A DNA stretch of 64,000 nucleotides from Actinopolymorpha pittospori (GTDB lineage Bacteria; Actinomycetota; Actinomycetes; Propionibacteriales; Actinopolymorphaceae). The stretch is from positions 8,618,001 through 8,682,000 of the forward strand of contig NZ_JADBEM010000001.1 in the NCBI RefSeq assembly GCF_014873875.1. Direction: 5' to 3'. The notes below the pieces were generated by a model. It did no database searches. It was not told the origin of the DNA and saw only the letters and a list, made by a program, of their open reading frames with translations. The first letter of the stretch is position 1, and each line of letters opens with the position of its first letter. The position numbers and the translations under genes were made by a program. Positions 1 through 11,035 of the stretch are shown here, piece by piece.

Positions 1-115
1 CCCGGAGGGGGCGGCCCCGGTTGCGGGCCTCGTCGACGGCGTAGCGCAGCGCCGTACGACTCTCCGACCGGCCGTCGATCCCCACCACGACGGGCCGCAG
101 CGTTCGGTCGATCAT
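1..115 (-). CDS. Universal stress protein, N-terminal part (cut by window edge)
   Basis: The first 38 residues of a protein begin at an ATG on the minus strand. They read MIDRTLRPVVVGIDG followed by SESRTALRYAVDEA, the first strand and helix of the UspA fold, whose VVGxDGS-like loop contacts nucleotide in ATP-binding family members. The ATG overlaps the TGA of the upstream universal stress gene in an ATGA arrangement, so the two are very probably translationally coupled. The rest of the gene lies outside the window. Partner and signal are unknown; Usp proteins are cytoplasmic stress and dormancy factors. Confidence 0.8.
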   Translation of the reverse strand, partial: MIDRTLRPVVVGIDGRSESRTALRYAVDEARNRGRPLR

Positions 116-1209
116 CGGCGGACTCCAGGTGCGGGAGAGGAGACCCGACCGGCCGGCGGCACGGCGTCGGCACCGGGCGGGCGCTCCTCGGGCCAGCGGG
201 GCACGGGTTCGAGCCACGGTGCGGAGAGGTCGCCGCCCAGCTCGTCCCCGAGATCGGCGTCGGAGGGAACGGGGACGAGCGCGACCGGACAGCACGCCCG
301 GTTGATCGCCGTACATCCGAGCGTGGAGCCGAGCAGGCCACTGATCCCGCGGCCGCCGCGACTACCGACCACGAGCAGGTCGGGGTGCCGGGCGATCCGG
401 AGCGGGCCGGCCACGGTGCCGTCGCCATGGGCGACCGTGACGTCCACGTCGGGGTGCGCGGCCGCGTGTGGCTCGAGGATCGCCTCGACCGCCTCCAGGC
501 CGGGAGCGCTCATGCCGTGGAGCGCGGAGTTGTGATGCCGGGACCACCAGACGTCACCGCGCGGTGGCACCGGGACCGCGAGCAGCCGGGCACCGCGCAG
601 GGCCGCCGCCGCGAAGCCGAACCGGATCACGGCTTCCGAGCGCGCGCTGCCGTCGACCCCCAGCACGACATGGCCGTCGAGCATGGGCAGCCCGGATCGG
701 CTCGCGCGCCGCGCGAGGACCACCGGTCGCGGCTCGACTCCCGCGTCCACCCCCGCTTCGGCAGCGCGCAGGAGCGCGGACAGGACGCCGCGGCCCCGTA
801 CACCCACGACCACCAGGGTCGGGTCCGGTACGGCCTGCCACAACATCTCGCCGACCGGCCCGTGCACGGCGAGCGCGTACGCCTCCACCTCGGGGACCAG
901 TGACCGCGCGGACGCGGCACCCGCCTCCGCCACCCGCCACGCCCGGGCCCTGGTGGTCTGCTCCGGTCCGTCCTCGCCCGACGTGCGGGGCGACTCCTCG
1001 GCGTCCCCCGCGTCGGGCCCGGCGGCGCCGGACAGTTCCGCGTCGTACCGGTCGAGATGCCGGCGGTCGCCGTACGCGTGCACGACGACAAGCGGCAACC
1101 GACGGAGGACGGCCTCGCGGGCCGCCCAGAACAAGGCGGGATGTGCCAGCGCGATGCCCTCGATCGCAGCCACGATCGCCGTCGTCGGACACGGCTGTCG
1201 ACCTGTCAT
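112..1209 (-). CDS. Tandem universal stress protein (two UspA domains)
   Basis: A 365-residue protein with two UspA-type domains. The N-terminal one (about residues 8-165) is degenerate and carries an acidic, disordered insert around residues 62-85. The C-terminal one (about 178-318) keeps the HVVLGVDGS start and a GSRGGRGISGLLGST element resembling the ATP-binding signature, with one residue fewer than the usual G-x2-G-x9-G(S/T) spacing. A proline-rich tail of about 45 residues follows. Proteins of this kind are cytoplasmic and often belong to hypoxia or stationary-phase regulons. The gene is coupled by a 4-base overlap to another Usp gene and faces a membrane protease gene across a 296-base intergenic region. 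Confidence 0.85.
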   Translation of the reverse strand: MTGRQPCPTTAIVAAIEGIALAHPALFWAAREAVLRRLPLVVVHAYGDRRHLDRYDAELSGAAGPDAGDAEESPRTSGEDGPEQTTRARAWRVAEAGAASARSLVPEVEAYALAVHGPVGEMLWQAVPDPTLVVVGVRGRGVLSALLRAAEAGVDAGVEPRPVVLARRASRSGLPMLDGHVVLGVDGSARSEAVIRFGFAAAALRGARLLAVPVPPRGDVWWSRHHNSALHGMSAPGLEAVEAILEPHAAAHPDVDVTVAHGDGTVAGPLRIARHPDLLVVGSRGGRGISGLLGSTLGCTAINRACCPVALVPVPSDADLGDELGGDLSAPWLEPVPRWPEERPPGADAVPPAGRVSSPAPGVRR

Positions 1210-1284
1210 CGCCCGTCCCCCGATCCGGCCCCGCCCCGCGGCGACTCAAGCGTCACTTTCGCCCCACATTCGCGTGGTCACGTA

Positions 1285-1298
1285 GAGACGAAAGTCCT
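1285..1298. promoter_or_regulatory. Candidate DosR/DevR-like box
   Basis: The 14 bases GAGACGAAAGTCCT match 11 positions of the core GGGACTWWAGTCCC of the mycobacterial DosR box as I recall it. The site lies between the divergently transcribed Usp and M50 protease genes, two families found in DosR regulons. No response regulator of this kind is in the window, so this is an inference from motif and context. Confidence 0.35.
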
Positions 1299-1505
1299 TC
1301 GCCACAAGCCGTTGGCCCTCCTCCGTGTGGACAGCCGTCCCTCCGACGCGGTGGGGAGCGCCCAGGCAAGCTGACCTTGACGTACTCACCGACGACAGCG
1401 ACGCCGACGCAACCCGCGGGGACAGGGCCTAAGCCTCTGCTTCGTCCCCGTGGAGTGCGCGGAACCTGGTAGGAGGGGCGGGCAACCGATTCCCGTCAGG
1501 TACCC

Positions 1506-2747
1506 ATGAAACCGACGTTCTCACTCGGCCGAATCGCCGGGATCTCCATCGGCGTGCACTGGTCCGTGCTCGCGATGATGGTGCTCGTCACCGAAATCGT
1601 CGCCGTGGGGATCCTGCCCGCCCGCGCTCCCGGACTCGGCGCGGTGACGTACTGGCTGACCGGCGTCGTCGCCTCCGTCACCTTCCTCGCCTCGCTCCTC
1701 GGTCACGAACTCGCCCACGCGGTTGTCGCGCGGCGCTTCAGGATGCGGGCGGACCGGATCACGCTGTGGCTGCTCGGCGGGTTCACCGAACTCGGTTCCC
1801 ATCCGCCGACACCCCGCGCGGCCTTCCTCGTCGCTGCGGCCGGTCCGGGCGCGAGCCTCGCCATTGCCGCGGGGTTCGGCCTGCTGGCCTTCGGGGCGGG
1901 CTTCACCCCGCTGCCGGCGGTCGTCGCGGCCGTCCTCGCGTGGCTCGCGTTGGTCAACGGGGTCCTCGGCGTCTTCAACCTCCTGCCCGGCGCACCGCTG
2001 GACGGCGGACGGCTGTTGCAGGCGCTGCTCTGGAAGCGGACCGGTGACCAGTCCGGCGCCGCGGTGACCGCGGCGAAGGCCGGCCGCGTGGTCGGCGTGG
2101 TGCTGATCGTCCTCGGGGTGGTCGAGGTCGTCTCCCAGCGGCTGGTGGGTGGCATCTGGCTGGCGTTGATCGGCTGGTTCCTCATCGTCTCGGCGTCCAC
2201 GGAGGCATCGTCGGTCTCGTTGCGGGACCGGCTCGCGGGTGTCCGGCTCCGCGACGTGATGAGCCCGGCTCCGCCGTCCGCACCGGAGTGGTGGACCGCC
2301 GAGACCTTCCTGGACCGGATGGCACGTGCGGACCGCCACCGGGCCTTCCCCGTGGTGGACATGGACGGCCGGCCGATACGGGTCGTCACCCTCGCCGACC
2401 TTGTCCGGCTCGCGCCCGGGATGCGGGCCCACACCAGGCTCGCCGAACTCGGCCGCCCGGTGCGCCAGGACAGCGTCGCGGATCCGGCCGACCTCCTCAC
2501 CGAACTGCCCGCCTCCGCCTGGCCCTCCTCCTCCGACCGGAGCCTGCTCTTCGTCGCCGACGCGAACCGGCTGGTCGGCATGCTCACCGCGAAGGACGTG
2601 AGCCGCGCGATCGAACTCGCCAACCTCGGACACCTGCCCAGCGGGTCCGACAGCCCGGGCCCTCCAGTCGAAGAGCCCGAGCGGGAAGGCCCCGGGAGCG
2701 CCCCGCCCGTACCAGGCCGAAGCCCCGACCACGGGCACAACGCCTGA
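1506..2747 (+). CDS. Site-2 protease family (M50) membrane metalloprotease with CBS domains
   Basis: A 413-residue polytopic membrane protease. The zinc site is HELAH (H67, E68, H71) in the second hydrophobic segment, and the third ligand motif NLLPGAPLDGGR (158-169) carries D166. Hydrophobic segments lie near residues 15-37, 50-75, 107-130, 135-158, 190-210 and 214-232. A cytoplasmic pair of CBS-like modules (about 247-375) and a disordered proline-rich tail follow. This matches the Rip3/Rv2625c type, in which CBS domains may sense adenylate ligands and gate intramembrane cleavage. The best purine-rich site (GGTAGGAGGGG) is about 27 bases upstream of the ATG, so the start is less certain than the frame. 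Its neighbours are Usp and GAF sensor genes. Confidence 0.9.
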   Translation: MKPTFSLGRIAGISIGVHWSVLAMMVLVTEIVAVGILPARAPGLGAVTYWLTGVVASVTFLASLLGHELAHAVVARRFRMRADRITLWLLGGFTELGSHPPTPRAAFLVAAAGPGASLAIAAGFGLLAFGAGFTPLPAVVAAVLAWLALVNGVLGVFNLLPGAPLDGGRLLQALLWKRTGDQSGAAVTAAKAGRVVGVVLIVLGVVEVVSQRLVGGIWLALIGWFLIVSASTEASSVSLRDRLAGVRLRDVMSPAPPSAPEWWTAETFLDRMARADRHRAFPVVDMDGRPIRVVTLADLVRLAPGMRAHTRLAELGRPVRQDSVADPADLLTELPASAWPSSSDRSLLFVADANRLVGMLTAKDVSRAIELANLGHLPSGSDSPGPPVEEPEREGPGSAPPVPGRSPDHGHNA

Positions 2748-2899
2748 TGCGGGACGGAAAGGTCGCCGGCCAGCTGGCACATCCGCGGTCCACAGGAATG
2801 CCGCACACCGGTCAGGCGCGGGCCCGCCCCGGCCGGGCAATCCCGGCGTACCGCCCGCCGTCGTCGTGTGCCCGACCCGGATCGACCTACCATCAAGAG

Positions 2900-4483
2900 G
2901 TGGTTGGGAACACCCTCCCGCCGCGCGACCGCCTTCGCCCGCTGGTCGACTCCCTTCTCATCATCGGTACGGACCTGGATCGCCGGCAGGCGTCGGAGCG
3001 GGTCGCGCGCTGCGCGGCGAAGCTCGTCGACGCGAGGTCCACGATCCTTCAGCTGGCCTGGCGACATTTCGGGGTCGTGGACCTGGTGGGGTACGGCCTG
3101 CGCCCGGAGGAGTGCCGCGAGTGCTCCCGACGTCCGGAGTTCCAGCACCTGGTCGAGCAGGTGGCGTTGTCCGGGCGCCCCATGGGCCACCGGAACCTCA
3201 TCTGTGTCCCGCTCCACCTGCGCGAGGAGTTCCACGGGCTGCTGTGTGTGCAGGGCAAACGAGGCGGCTTCACCGGGTCCGACCAGGAGACGCTGGCCGC
3301 CTACGGACCCGCGGCCACGATGGCGCTCCACAACGCCTGCCTGTACGAGCACCAACGCCGCCGGCGGCACTGGTCGGAGTCCGCGGCCGAGCTCACGCAC
3401 GTGCTGCTCGGCGAGGTCGAACGTGAGCAGGCCCTCCGCCTGGTGACCCGCCGGCTCCGGGAGGTCTCCGGCGCCGCCTGTGCCGTGCTGCTCCTCCTCG
3501 ACCCCGACGAACCAGGCAGCGGAGTCCTGCACGCCGTCGACGGGCTGGGAATGGAGCACATGTCCGGCACCAGGGTCCCGGTGCAGAGCCTGACCGCCAA
3601 GGTCCTGGAGTCCGGACGCGGGATCGTCACCGCCGACCTGACCAGCGCGCCCGGATACGAGCCGGTGCCCGCGTGGCGGGCCGCCCTGGCTCCGCTCGGA
3701 CTCGCGATGCTGCTCCCGCTCACCACCGAGGAGGAGACGATCGGTGTCCTCTTCGCCGGCTGGCTTCGGGGGTCGCCGGACGAACCGATGGCGGCGCAGG
3801 AGATCTCCCTGGTCGGGATGTTCGCCAACCAGGCAGCTCTGGCGGTCCGGCAGACGCGGGCCCAGGAGAGGCGCGCGGCCCTACGCGTCGCGGGTGACCG
3901 CGACCGCATGGCCCGGGTCCTCCGCGAGGTCGTTCTCCGGCGCCTGCACCAGATCGGCGCCGACCTGCGCGACGTGGTTCCGCTCTCCCGCCGGCCCGAG
4001 GTGCGCGGCCGGATCGTCGGCGCGGTGGAGGACGTGGACGACACCATCCGGTGCGTCCGGTCGATGATCTTCCAGCTGCACGAGCGGCAGACGCGCTGGG
4101 CGACGTTGCGGTCCAATCTCGACGCGGAGGTGCGGGCGGCGCGCGACGCGTTCGGGATCACGCCCGACCTCACGCTCGACCCAGCCGTCGACGCGCTCCC
4201 GCTCGACACCCAGCGCGAGCTCGCCACCGGCGTCCACGAGGCGTTCGGGCTGGCCTTCGAGAGGTGGACGCCCCGGCGTGTCGACGTCGTACTCACGTGT
4301 GAACGCGACCGCGTGCGGATGGCCGTTTCGTACGCCGAACCGCCCGCTCCCCCACACGCCGAGCGTGACCGCCCGACCGGGCTGGACGGGCTGGCGGCCC
4401 GGGCTCGCCGACTCGGCGGAGCCTGCACCGCCGTCGCGAACCGCGGCGGCACGACCATCGAATGGGAGGTGCCCGTTGGCTGA
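2900..4483 (+). CDS. Double-GAF DevS/DosS-like sensor with degenerate kinase core
   Basis: A 527-residue protein from a GTG start. Two GAF domains (about 15-150 and 175-325) are followed by a region aligning with the HisKA_3 dimerisation domain and a C-terminal ATPase-like segment ending in LAARARRLGGACTAV. The layout is that of DevS/DosS redox or gas sensors. The phospho-acceptor His is replaced: the usual DLHD-type motif reads VLREVV, with Arg342 at that position. The Asn of the ATP-binding N box is also missing (HEAFGLAFERW). It is therefore probably a signalling pseudokinase or ligand sensor. Its stop overlaps the start of a paralogue by 8 bases. The GTG was chosen because homology begins just after it; its ribosome site is poor. 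Confidence 0.8.
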   Translation: MVGNTLPPRDRLRPLVDSLLIIGTDLDRRQASERVARCAAKLVDARSTILQLAWRHFGVVDLVGYGLRPEECRECSRRPEFQHLVEQVALSGRPMGHRNLICVPLHLREEFHGLLCVQGKRGGFTGSDQETLAAYGPAATMALHNACLYEHQRRRRHWSESAAELTHVLLGEVEREQALRLVTRRLREVSGAACAVLLLLDPDEPGSGVLHAVDGLGMEHMSGTRVPVQSLTAKVLESGRGIVTADLTSAPGYEPVPAWRAALAPLGLAMLLPLTTEEETIGVLFAGWLRGSPDEPMAAQEISLVGMFANQAALAVRQTRAQERRAALRVAGDRDRMARVLREVVLRRLHQIGADLRDVVPLSRRPEVRGRIVGAVEDVDDTIRCVRSMIFQLHERQTRWATLRSNLDAEVRAARDAFGITPDLTLDPAVDALPLDTQRELATGVHEAFGLAFERWTPRRVDVVLTCERDRVRMAVSYAEPPAPPHAERDRPTGLDGLAARARRLGGACTAVANRGGTTIEWEVPVG

Positions 4484-6155
4484 AGGACTGCCGAGCGTAC
4501 GCAACGCCAGCCCGCTCATCGACGCGATCGTCGCCATCGGCACCGAACTCGAGGTCGGCGAGGTCGGTGCCCGGATAGTGGAGGCGGCCGCACGCCTTGT
4601 CGGCGCGCGGGTCGGCCTCCTACAGCTGACGTCGGTGGAGAACCAGGTCCTCGTCGCCTTCGACTACGGCGTGACGCCGGCGGAGGCGAAGCGACTGAGT
4701 GACCGGCCCGAACTCGCGGCCGCGCGGGAGGCACTGCACGAGTCCGGGCGCCCGTTGCGGTGGGCAGGATCGATGCGGCCCGCGCGCACCCCGACCGGCG
4801 CCGGCACCCACCCCGCCGAGCCGCCGGACGCTCCGGAGATCAGGAGCCTGCTGGCCGTCCCGATCGACATCCGCGACGAAGCCTCCGCGCAGCTCTACCT
4901 GGTGGACAAGGAGGCCGGCGACTTCACCGAGGACGACCAGTCGATCGTCATCGCACTCGGCACGGCGGCGACCATCGCCCTGCACAACGCGGACCTCTAC
5001 GAACGCGAACGCCGCCGCCAGCAGTGGCTGCAGGCGGCCTCCGAGCTCACCCACCTGCTGCTCGGTCAGGTCGAACGCGACCAGGCGCTCAACCTGATCA
5101 TCACCCGGCTCCGGGAGGTGTCCGGCGCCGACTACGGCGCTCTCCTGCTGGCCGACCCCGCCGATCCCGCGGTGCTGAGCCTGGAGGCGGTGCAGGGCGA
5201 GGGCATCGCCCGTTCCTCCGGCGACCACTCGCCCCTGCAGGGCCTCACCGCCGAGGTCGTCCGGACCGGGAGGAGCGTCGTCAGCACCGACCTGCCCCAC
5301 CTCGAGGGGTACGACCCGCCGCCCCAGTGGCACCCCTCCCTGGCGAGGATGGGCCTGGGGATGCTGCTGCCCCTCACCGCGGGCCGGGAGGTGCTCGGTG
5401 TCCTGTTCGCGGGCTGGCGGCGTGGCTCCCCCGACGAGCGACCGGCCGCGCAGGAGGCGCCGATGGTCGAGATGTTCGCCAACCAGGCGGCGCTCGCCCT
5501 GCAGCAGGTCCAGTCCCAGGAGAACCGCTCGCTGCTGATGGTCCTCGACGACCGCGACCGGATCGCCGGCAACCTGCACAACGTCGTGATCCAGCGCCTC
5601 TTCGGCATCGGCACCAACCTGCAGATAGCCGCCGGACTCACCGACCGTCCAGAGGTCGGGACCCGGGTGAGCCAGGCGATCGAGGACCTCGACGAGACCA
5701 CCCGGGAGGTACGCGCCGCGATCTTCCAGCTGCACGAGGCGCGTCGCGACGAGCCCTCCGTACGCGCGGACCTGATCGGGGCGGTCGACCGGGTACGCGA
5801 GCGCTTCGGGTTCATCCCGAGGCTGGTCGTCCGCGGCCCCCTCGACACGATCCCGGCCCGTATCCGCGGTGAGCTCCTGGCAAGCCTGCGGGAGGCTCTC
5901 TCCCTCGTCGGCAAGTACGCCACGCCGAGCGACGTGGAGGTCGAGGTGGAGGTCGCCGACACCTGGCTCGGCCTGCGTGTGGCGTACGACCGCGAGGCCG
6001 ACATCTGCGAGGAGCGGCGAGCCGCCGACCTCGCCCGGTTGAGCGCCCGGGCCCGGCGGCTCGGCGGCTCGTGCGCGAGCCGGCGCGACGCGTCCGGACT
6101 CACCCACATCGAGTGGCAAGCATCCCTTGACGAGGAGGACCGCTCCTCGCAGTGA
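4476..6155 (+). CDS. Second double-GAF DevS-like sensor, partly degenerate kinase
   Basis: A 559-residue paralogue of the preceding gene. The TTG start has GGGAGG six bases upstream and lies inside the end of the first gene. GAF domains span about 10-160 and 185-340, and a HisKA_3-like helical pair spans about 357-420. Here the phospho-acceptor His is kept (H368 in GNLHNVVIQRLFGIG). The ATPase part lacks the N-box Asn (REALSLVGKYA) and a recognisable DxGxG box, although the terminal ARARRLGGSC element remains. Autophosphorylation is therefore doubtful. The proteins may work as a heteromeric pair, one carrying the His and neither a clear ATP site. No cognate response regulator is adjacent. Confidence 0.8.
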   Translation: MAEGLPSVRNASPLIDAIVAIGTELEVGEVGARIVEAAARLVGARVGLLQLTSVENQVLVAFDYGVTPAEAKRLSDRPELAAAREALHESGRPLRWAGSMRPARTPTGAGTHPAEPPDAPEIRSLLAVPIDIRDEASAQLYLVDKEAGDFTEDDQSIVIALGTAATIALHNADLYERERRRQQWLQAASELTHLLLGQVERDQALNLIITRLREVSGADYGALLLADPADPAVLSLEAVQGEGIARSSGDHSPLQGLTAEVVRTGRSVVSTDLPHLEGYDPPPQWHPSLARMGLGMLLPLTAGREVLGVLFAGWRRGSPDERPAAQEAPMVEMFANQAALALQQVQSQENRSLLMVLDDRDRIAGNLHNVVIQRLFGIGTNLQIAAGLTDRPEVGTRVSQAIEDLDETTREVRAAIFQLHEARRDEPSVRADLIGAVDRVRERFGFIPRLVVRGPLDTIPARIRGELLASLREALSLVGKYATPSDVEVEVEVADTWLGLRVAYDREADICEERRAADLARLSARARRLGGSCASRRDASGLTHIEWQASLDEEDRSSQ

Positions 6156-6273
6156 GGTGGGTGGGCGACCGTCGCCTTGAGTTTTCGTACGACGCCGCCG
6201 CGACCGGACCGGCCGGGGTCCCGCGATCCGTCGCTCACCGTCCCCTACACGTGCCGGACCGCGACCCGCCAAG

Positions 6274-8394
<2,121 letters not shown>

Positions 8395-8396
8395 GC

Positions 8397-10946
8397 TCAG
8401 CTCGCCGGGACGCGCACCTCCTGGTGCCGACCTTCCTTCCACACCTCGTCGCCGAGGTCGACGCTCCCCGTGCCGGCAAGGGTGAGTTGACGCAGCCGCA
8501 CCTCTCCGCCGAGTACGGACAGGTGCACGGCCGCACCCTGGTCGTCCGGGCGTTGCTCGATCGTTCCCCAGGCCTGGCCGTTGGACCAGAACCACGAGGC
8601 CGTCTCCCGCGCGGACGCGAAGCCGAGAGCGCCGGTCGTCCCGTCGTAGGAGAACCCGGTCAGGGCCGGCACACCACCCCAGCTCGCCATCGCGCGCACG
8701 TAGTGGTGGCCGCACTCCGCCTCGTTGAAGGGGTTGCGGCGCCATCCGTCGTGGCGGTCCCGGACCGCCTCGTAGAGCCGGAGGCCCTCGTCGTCCATGC
8801 CTTCGCAGAACATCCCCACCGCGGCGGTGTACTCCAGGCCGGTCCAGACCTCGGCGTAGTAGGGGAAGGGCCGGTCGGGCCGGTTTCCGTGCGGGTAGGA
8901 CGCGACGAGAAGCCCCGACTCCTCCCCCAACGCGTAGCTGCGCATCGGGTTGAAGTGGTCGGCCATGGTCTCGCGCCAGTTGAACGCCAGGATGCTGCGC
9001 AGGGTCGTCCGCACGTTGCCGGGGTCGAGCACGTGTCCGAGGCCGGACACGTGTGCCAGCACCTGGCCGACAAGCTGGTCGGCAAGGCAGCCGTCGCCGA
9101 TCTGCAACTCCGGGTTGACCAGGTCGCGGGCACCGATACCGGGGAGGCGCAGCCCGGGCGCGATCGCGTCCTCCGAGCCCGGTGGGCGGATCTCGTGGCG
9201 GTAGTAGTCGCCGTTGAACAGGTGCACGTCGAACCAGGCGCTGCCGCGGGTGAACAGGTCCGCGCACCGCGCCGCGAAGTCGTCCTCGCCCAGGTGGCGG
9301 GCGAGTTCCTCCCCCGCCCGCAGTGCGGCGAGGTACCACGCGCCGATCTCGGGGTTGGGCCCGAAGTACTCGACGTCCATGGTGTTGTGCTGCGAGCCCT
9401 CCATCACGCCGTCCTGGTCGGCGTCCCAGCCCCCGGGACTCCAGGCGAACTCCAGAGCCTTGCGCGCCTTCGGCCACAGCTCCCGCAGCATCTCCTCGTC
9501 ACCGCTGAGCCGCCAGTCGCGGTACAGCTTGACGAGGCAGCCCATCTGGCCGTCCGCGGCCGCCACACCGTCGTCGCGGGCCTGGTCGACTGGCTGCTGG
9601 ACCCGGAAGCTCATGTGACCGTCGTCGCCCGTCGCGTGCCGGAACTCCGTGTCGCGCAACGATCTCGCGAGTGAGCCGAACAGGAACGGCGTGACGAGCT
9701 CGTAGTTCCACACGTGGGTGCAGCTGCCGTGGCAGGATCCGCTGCGGTCGTTGCAGCCCTCCCAGCCCCAGAACCCCCCGTCCCGGGTGCGGAAGCAGGT
9801 CTGGGAGCGCAGGGTGGAGACGTTGGACAGCGCCGCCTCCTTCACCACCTCGGGCAGGTCGGCGTCCACGAAGGCGTCGAGGAAGGCGAGGGTACGGCTC
9901 TCGAGGTCGGGAAGCGCTCCCGCGACCTCGGTGAGGACCTGCCAGGCGTCGGCGTACCTCGTCGCGTAGTAGTTGCCGACCGTCACGTCGCGCCGCCAGC
10001 TGAGCCGGTTGGGGAAGTGCCAGCCGAGCAGGAACGTGAAGGCGTGCCGTTCGCCCGGGGCGAGCACGCGCTTCGCCACCACCGAGGCCATCGGCCCCTC
10101 GGCCTGGCTCGTGCGCTCCTCGACGTGGCCGTCGGCCACGAAGTCGTCCCAGAAGTCGAGCAGGGCGCCGCCCCAGCTGTGGTCCGCCCACCCCGTTCGG
10201 GTACTCACGTCGGTCTCGGACACCACGGCGAGGGCGAGGGAACCCCACTGCTCGGCCGCCGGGTCGACGCCCGCGGAGTCGAGGAAGACCCCGTGCGTGT
10301 CGCCGTCTCGGCGGACGGTGTTGCGGTTGCCCTTCGGCGCGCCTTCGGAGCCGTCGGCTCCGACGAAGTTCTGCACGCTGCCCGCGACCGACACCTCGCG
10401 GGGACGGTCGCTGTCGTTGGTGACGACGTAGCGGAGCACGGCGACAGGGATTCCGCTCGCGTCGGTGTCGACCGGTACCAGAGGGTTGAACGCCTGCAGG
10501 CACACGTCGACCGGCACCAGCGGGTCGTCCAGAACGACCTGACCACACGGGTAGGCGGCGAGGAACTCCGAACCTGCGAACCGGGGCAAGCCGTGGTTGG
10601 CGATCGCCGAGCCGTGCGCTCCCCCGTAGTCGGCCGGGTCGATCGGGCCCTCCAGGGCCTTGGCGACCACGTTGGTCGCGGCCTCACCCGCGTCGGTGCG
10701 ACCCGGGTCGGACTCACCATCGGGGGCGGCGGCTCCGTGACCGGCATCGGCGACCCTGATGGCGAAGAAGCTCGAAGCGGGTGTGAACCCCTTCGCCGGA
10801 CGGTTGACCACCTCCCAGTCACGCAGGTCGCCACGCCCGCCGAGACTCACGGTCCCGGTGCCGATGCCGCCCAGGGGAAGGGCGATCCGGCGGGAGTGCG
10901 CGGCGTCGTAGCGGCGGAGAACTGGCCATTCGGGGACATCGCGCAT
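8397..10946 (-). CDS. GH116-family glycosidase (GBA2/glucosylceramidase-like)
   Basis: An 849-residue protein with the two-part GH116 layout: an N-terminal beta-sandwich domain (about residues 5-330, starting RRIALPLGGIGTGTVSLGG) and a C-terminal (alpha/alpha)6 barrel. The barrel contains CNDRSGSCHGSCTHVW followed by NYE, where E416 is the candidate nucleophile by comparison with characterised GH116 beta-glucosidases. The acid/base Asp was not assigned; D524 in NTMDVEYFGPN is one candidate. No signal peptide is seen, so it should act inside the cell on beta-linked glycosides. The chosen ATG has AGGGAG upstream; an earlier in-frame start would add about 35 unlikely residues. It is divergent from a mutarotase gene and convergent with glgX. 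Confidence 0.88.
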   Translation of the reverse strand: MRDVPEWPVLRRYDAAHSRRIALPLGGIGTGTVSLGGRGDLRDWEVVNRPAKGFTPASSFFAIRVADAGHGAAAPDGESDPGRTDAGEAATNVVAKALEGPIDPADYGGAHGSAIANHGLPRFAGSEFLAAYPCGQVVLDDPLVPVDVCLQAFNPLVPVDTDASGIPVAVLRYVVTNDSDRPREVSVAGSVQNFVGADGSEGAPKGNRNTVRRDGDTHGVFLDSAGVDPAAEQWGSLALAVVSETDVSTRTGWADHSWGGALLDFWDDFVADGHVEERTSQAEGPMASVVAKRVLAPGERHAFTFLLGWHFPNRLSWRRDVTVGNYYATRYADAWQVLTEVAGALPDLESRTLAFLDAFVDADLPEVVKEAALSNVSTLRSQTCFRTRDGGFWGWEGCNDRSGSCHGSCTHVWNYELVTPFLFGSLARSLRDTEFRHATGDDGHMSFRVQQPVDQARDDGVAAADGQMGCLVKLYRDWRLSGDEEMLRELWPKARKALEFAWSPGGWDADQDGVMEGSQHNTMDVEYFGPNPEIGAWYLAALRAGEELARHLGEDDFAARCADLFTRGSAWFDVHLFNGDYYRHEIRPPGSEDAIAPGLRLPGIGARDLVNPELQIGDGCLADQLVGQVLAHVSGLGHVLDPGNVRTTLRSILAFNWRETMADHFNPMRSYALGEESGLLVASYPHGNRPDRPFPYYAEVWTGLEYTAAVGMFCEGMDDEGLRLYEAVRDRHDGWRRNPFNEAECGHHYVRAMASWGGVPALTGFSYDGTTGALGFASARETASWFWSNGQAWGTIEQRPDDQGAAVHLSVLGGEVRLRQLTLAGTGSVDLGDEVWKEGRHQEVRVPAS

Positions 10947-10999
10947 AGGAGGCGCTCCCTGGAGGGATGGAGAGTCGCGGTCAGCGTCGTCGCAGACGT

Positions 11000-11005
11000 T
11001 ATAGT
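11000..11005 (+). promoter_or_regulatory. Possible -10 element (TATAGT)
   Basis: TATAGT lies 31 bases before the mutarotase ATG, in the short region between it and the divergent GH116 gene. No good -35 hexamer accompanies it. Assignment rests on the hexamer and position alone. Confidence 0.3.
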
Positions 11006-11035
11006 CCGAGGCCGAGGAGAGCGAGAGGGGCGTCC

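Noticed and set aside
1420..1455. GGGGAC...GTCCCC with 20-base spacing upstream of the M50 gene
   Set aside because: Spacing does not fit a DosR dimer or a stable hairpin; left unannotated.
2751..2766. GGGAC...GGTCGCC before the first GAF gene as a second DosR box
   Set aside because: Half-site spacing is six instead of four and the second half is poor, so it is not better than chance in this GC-rich DNA.
1703..3559. A 618-codon minus-strand frame opposite the M50 and GAF genes
   Set aside because: Shadow frame: composition is Arg/Thr/Ser-rich without motifs, while the plus strand has clear conserved domains and ribosome sites.
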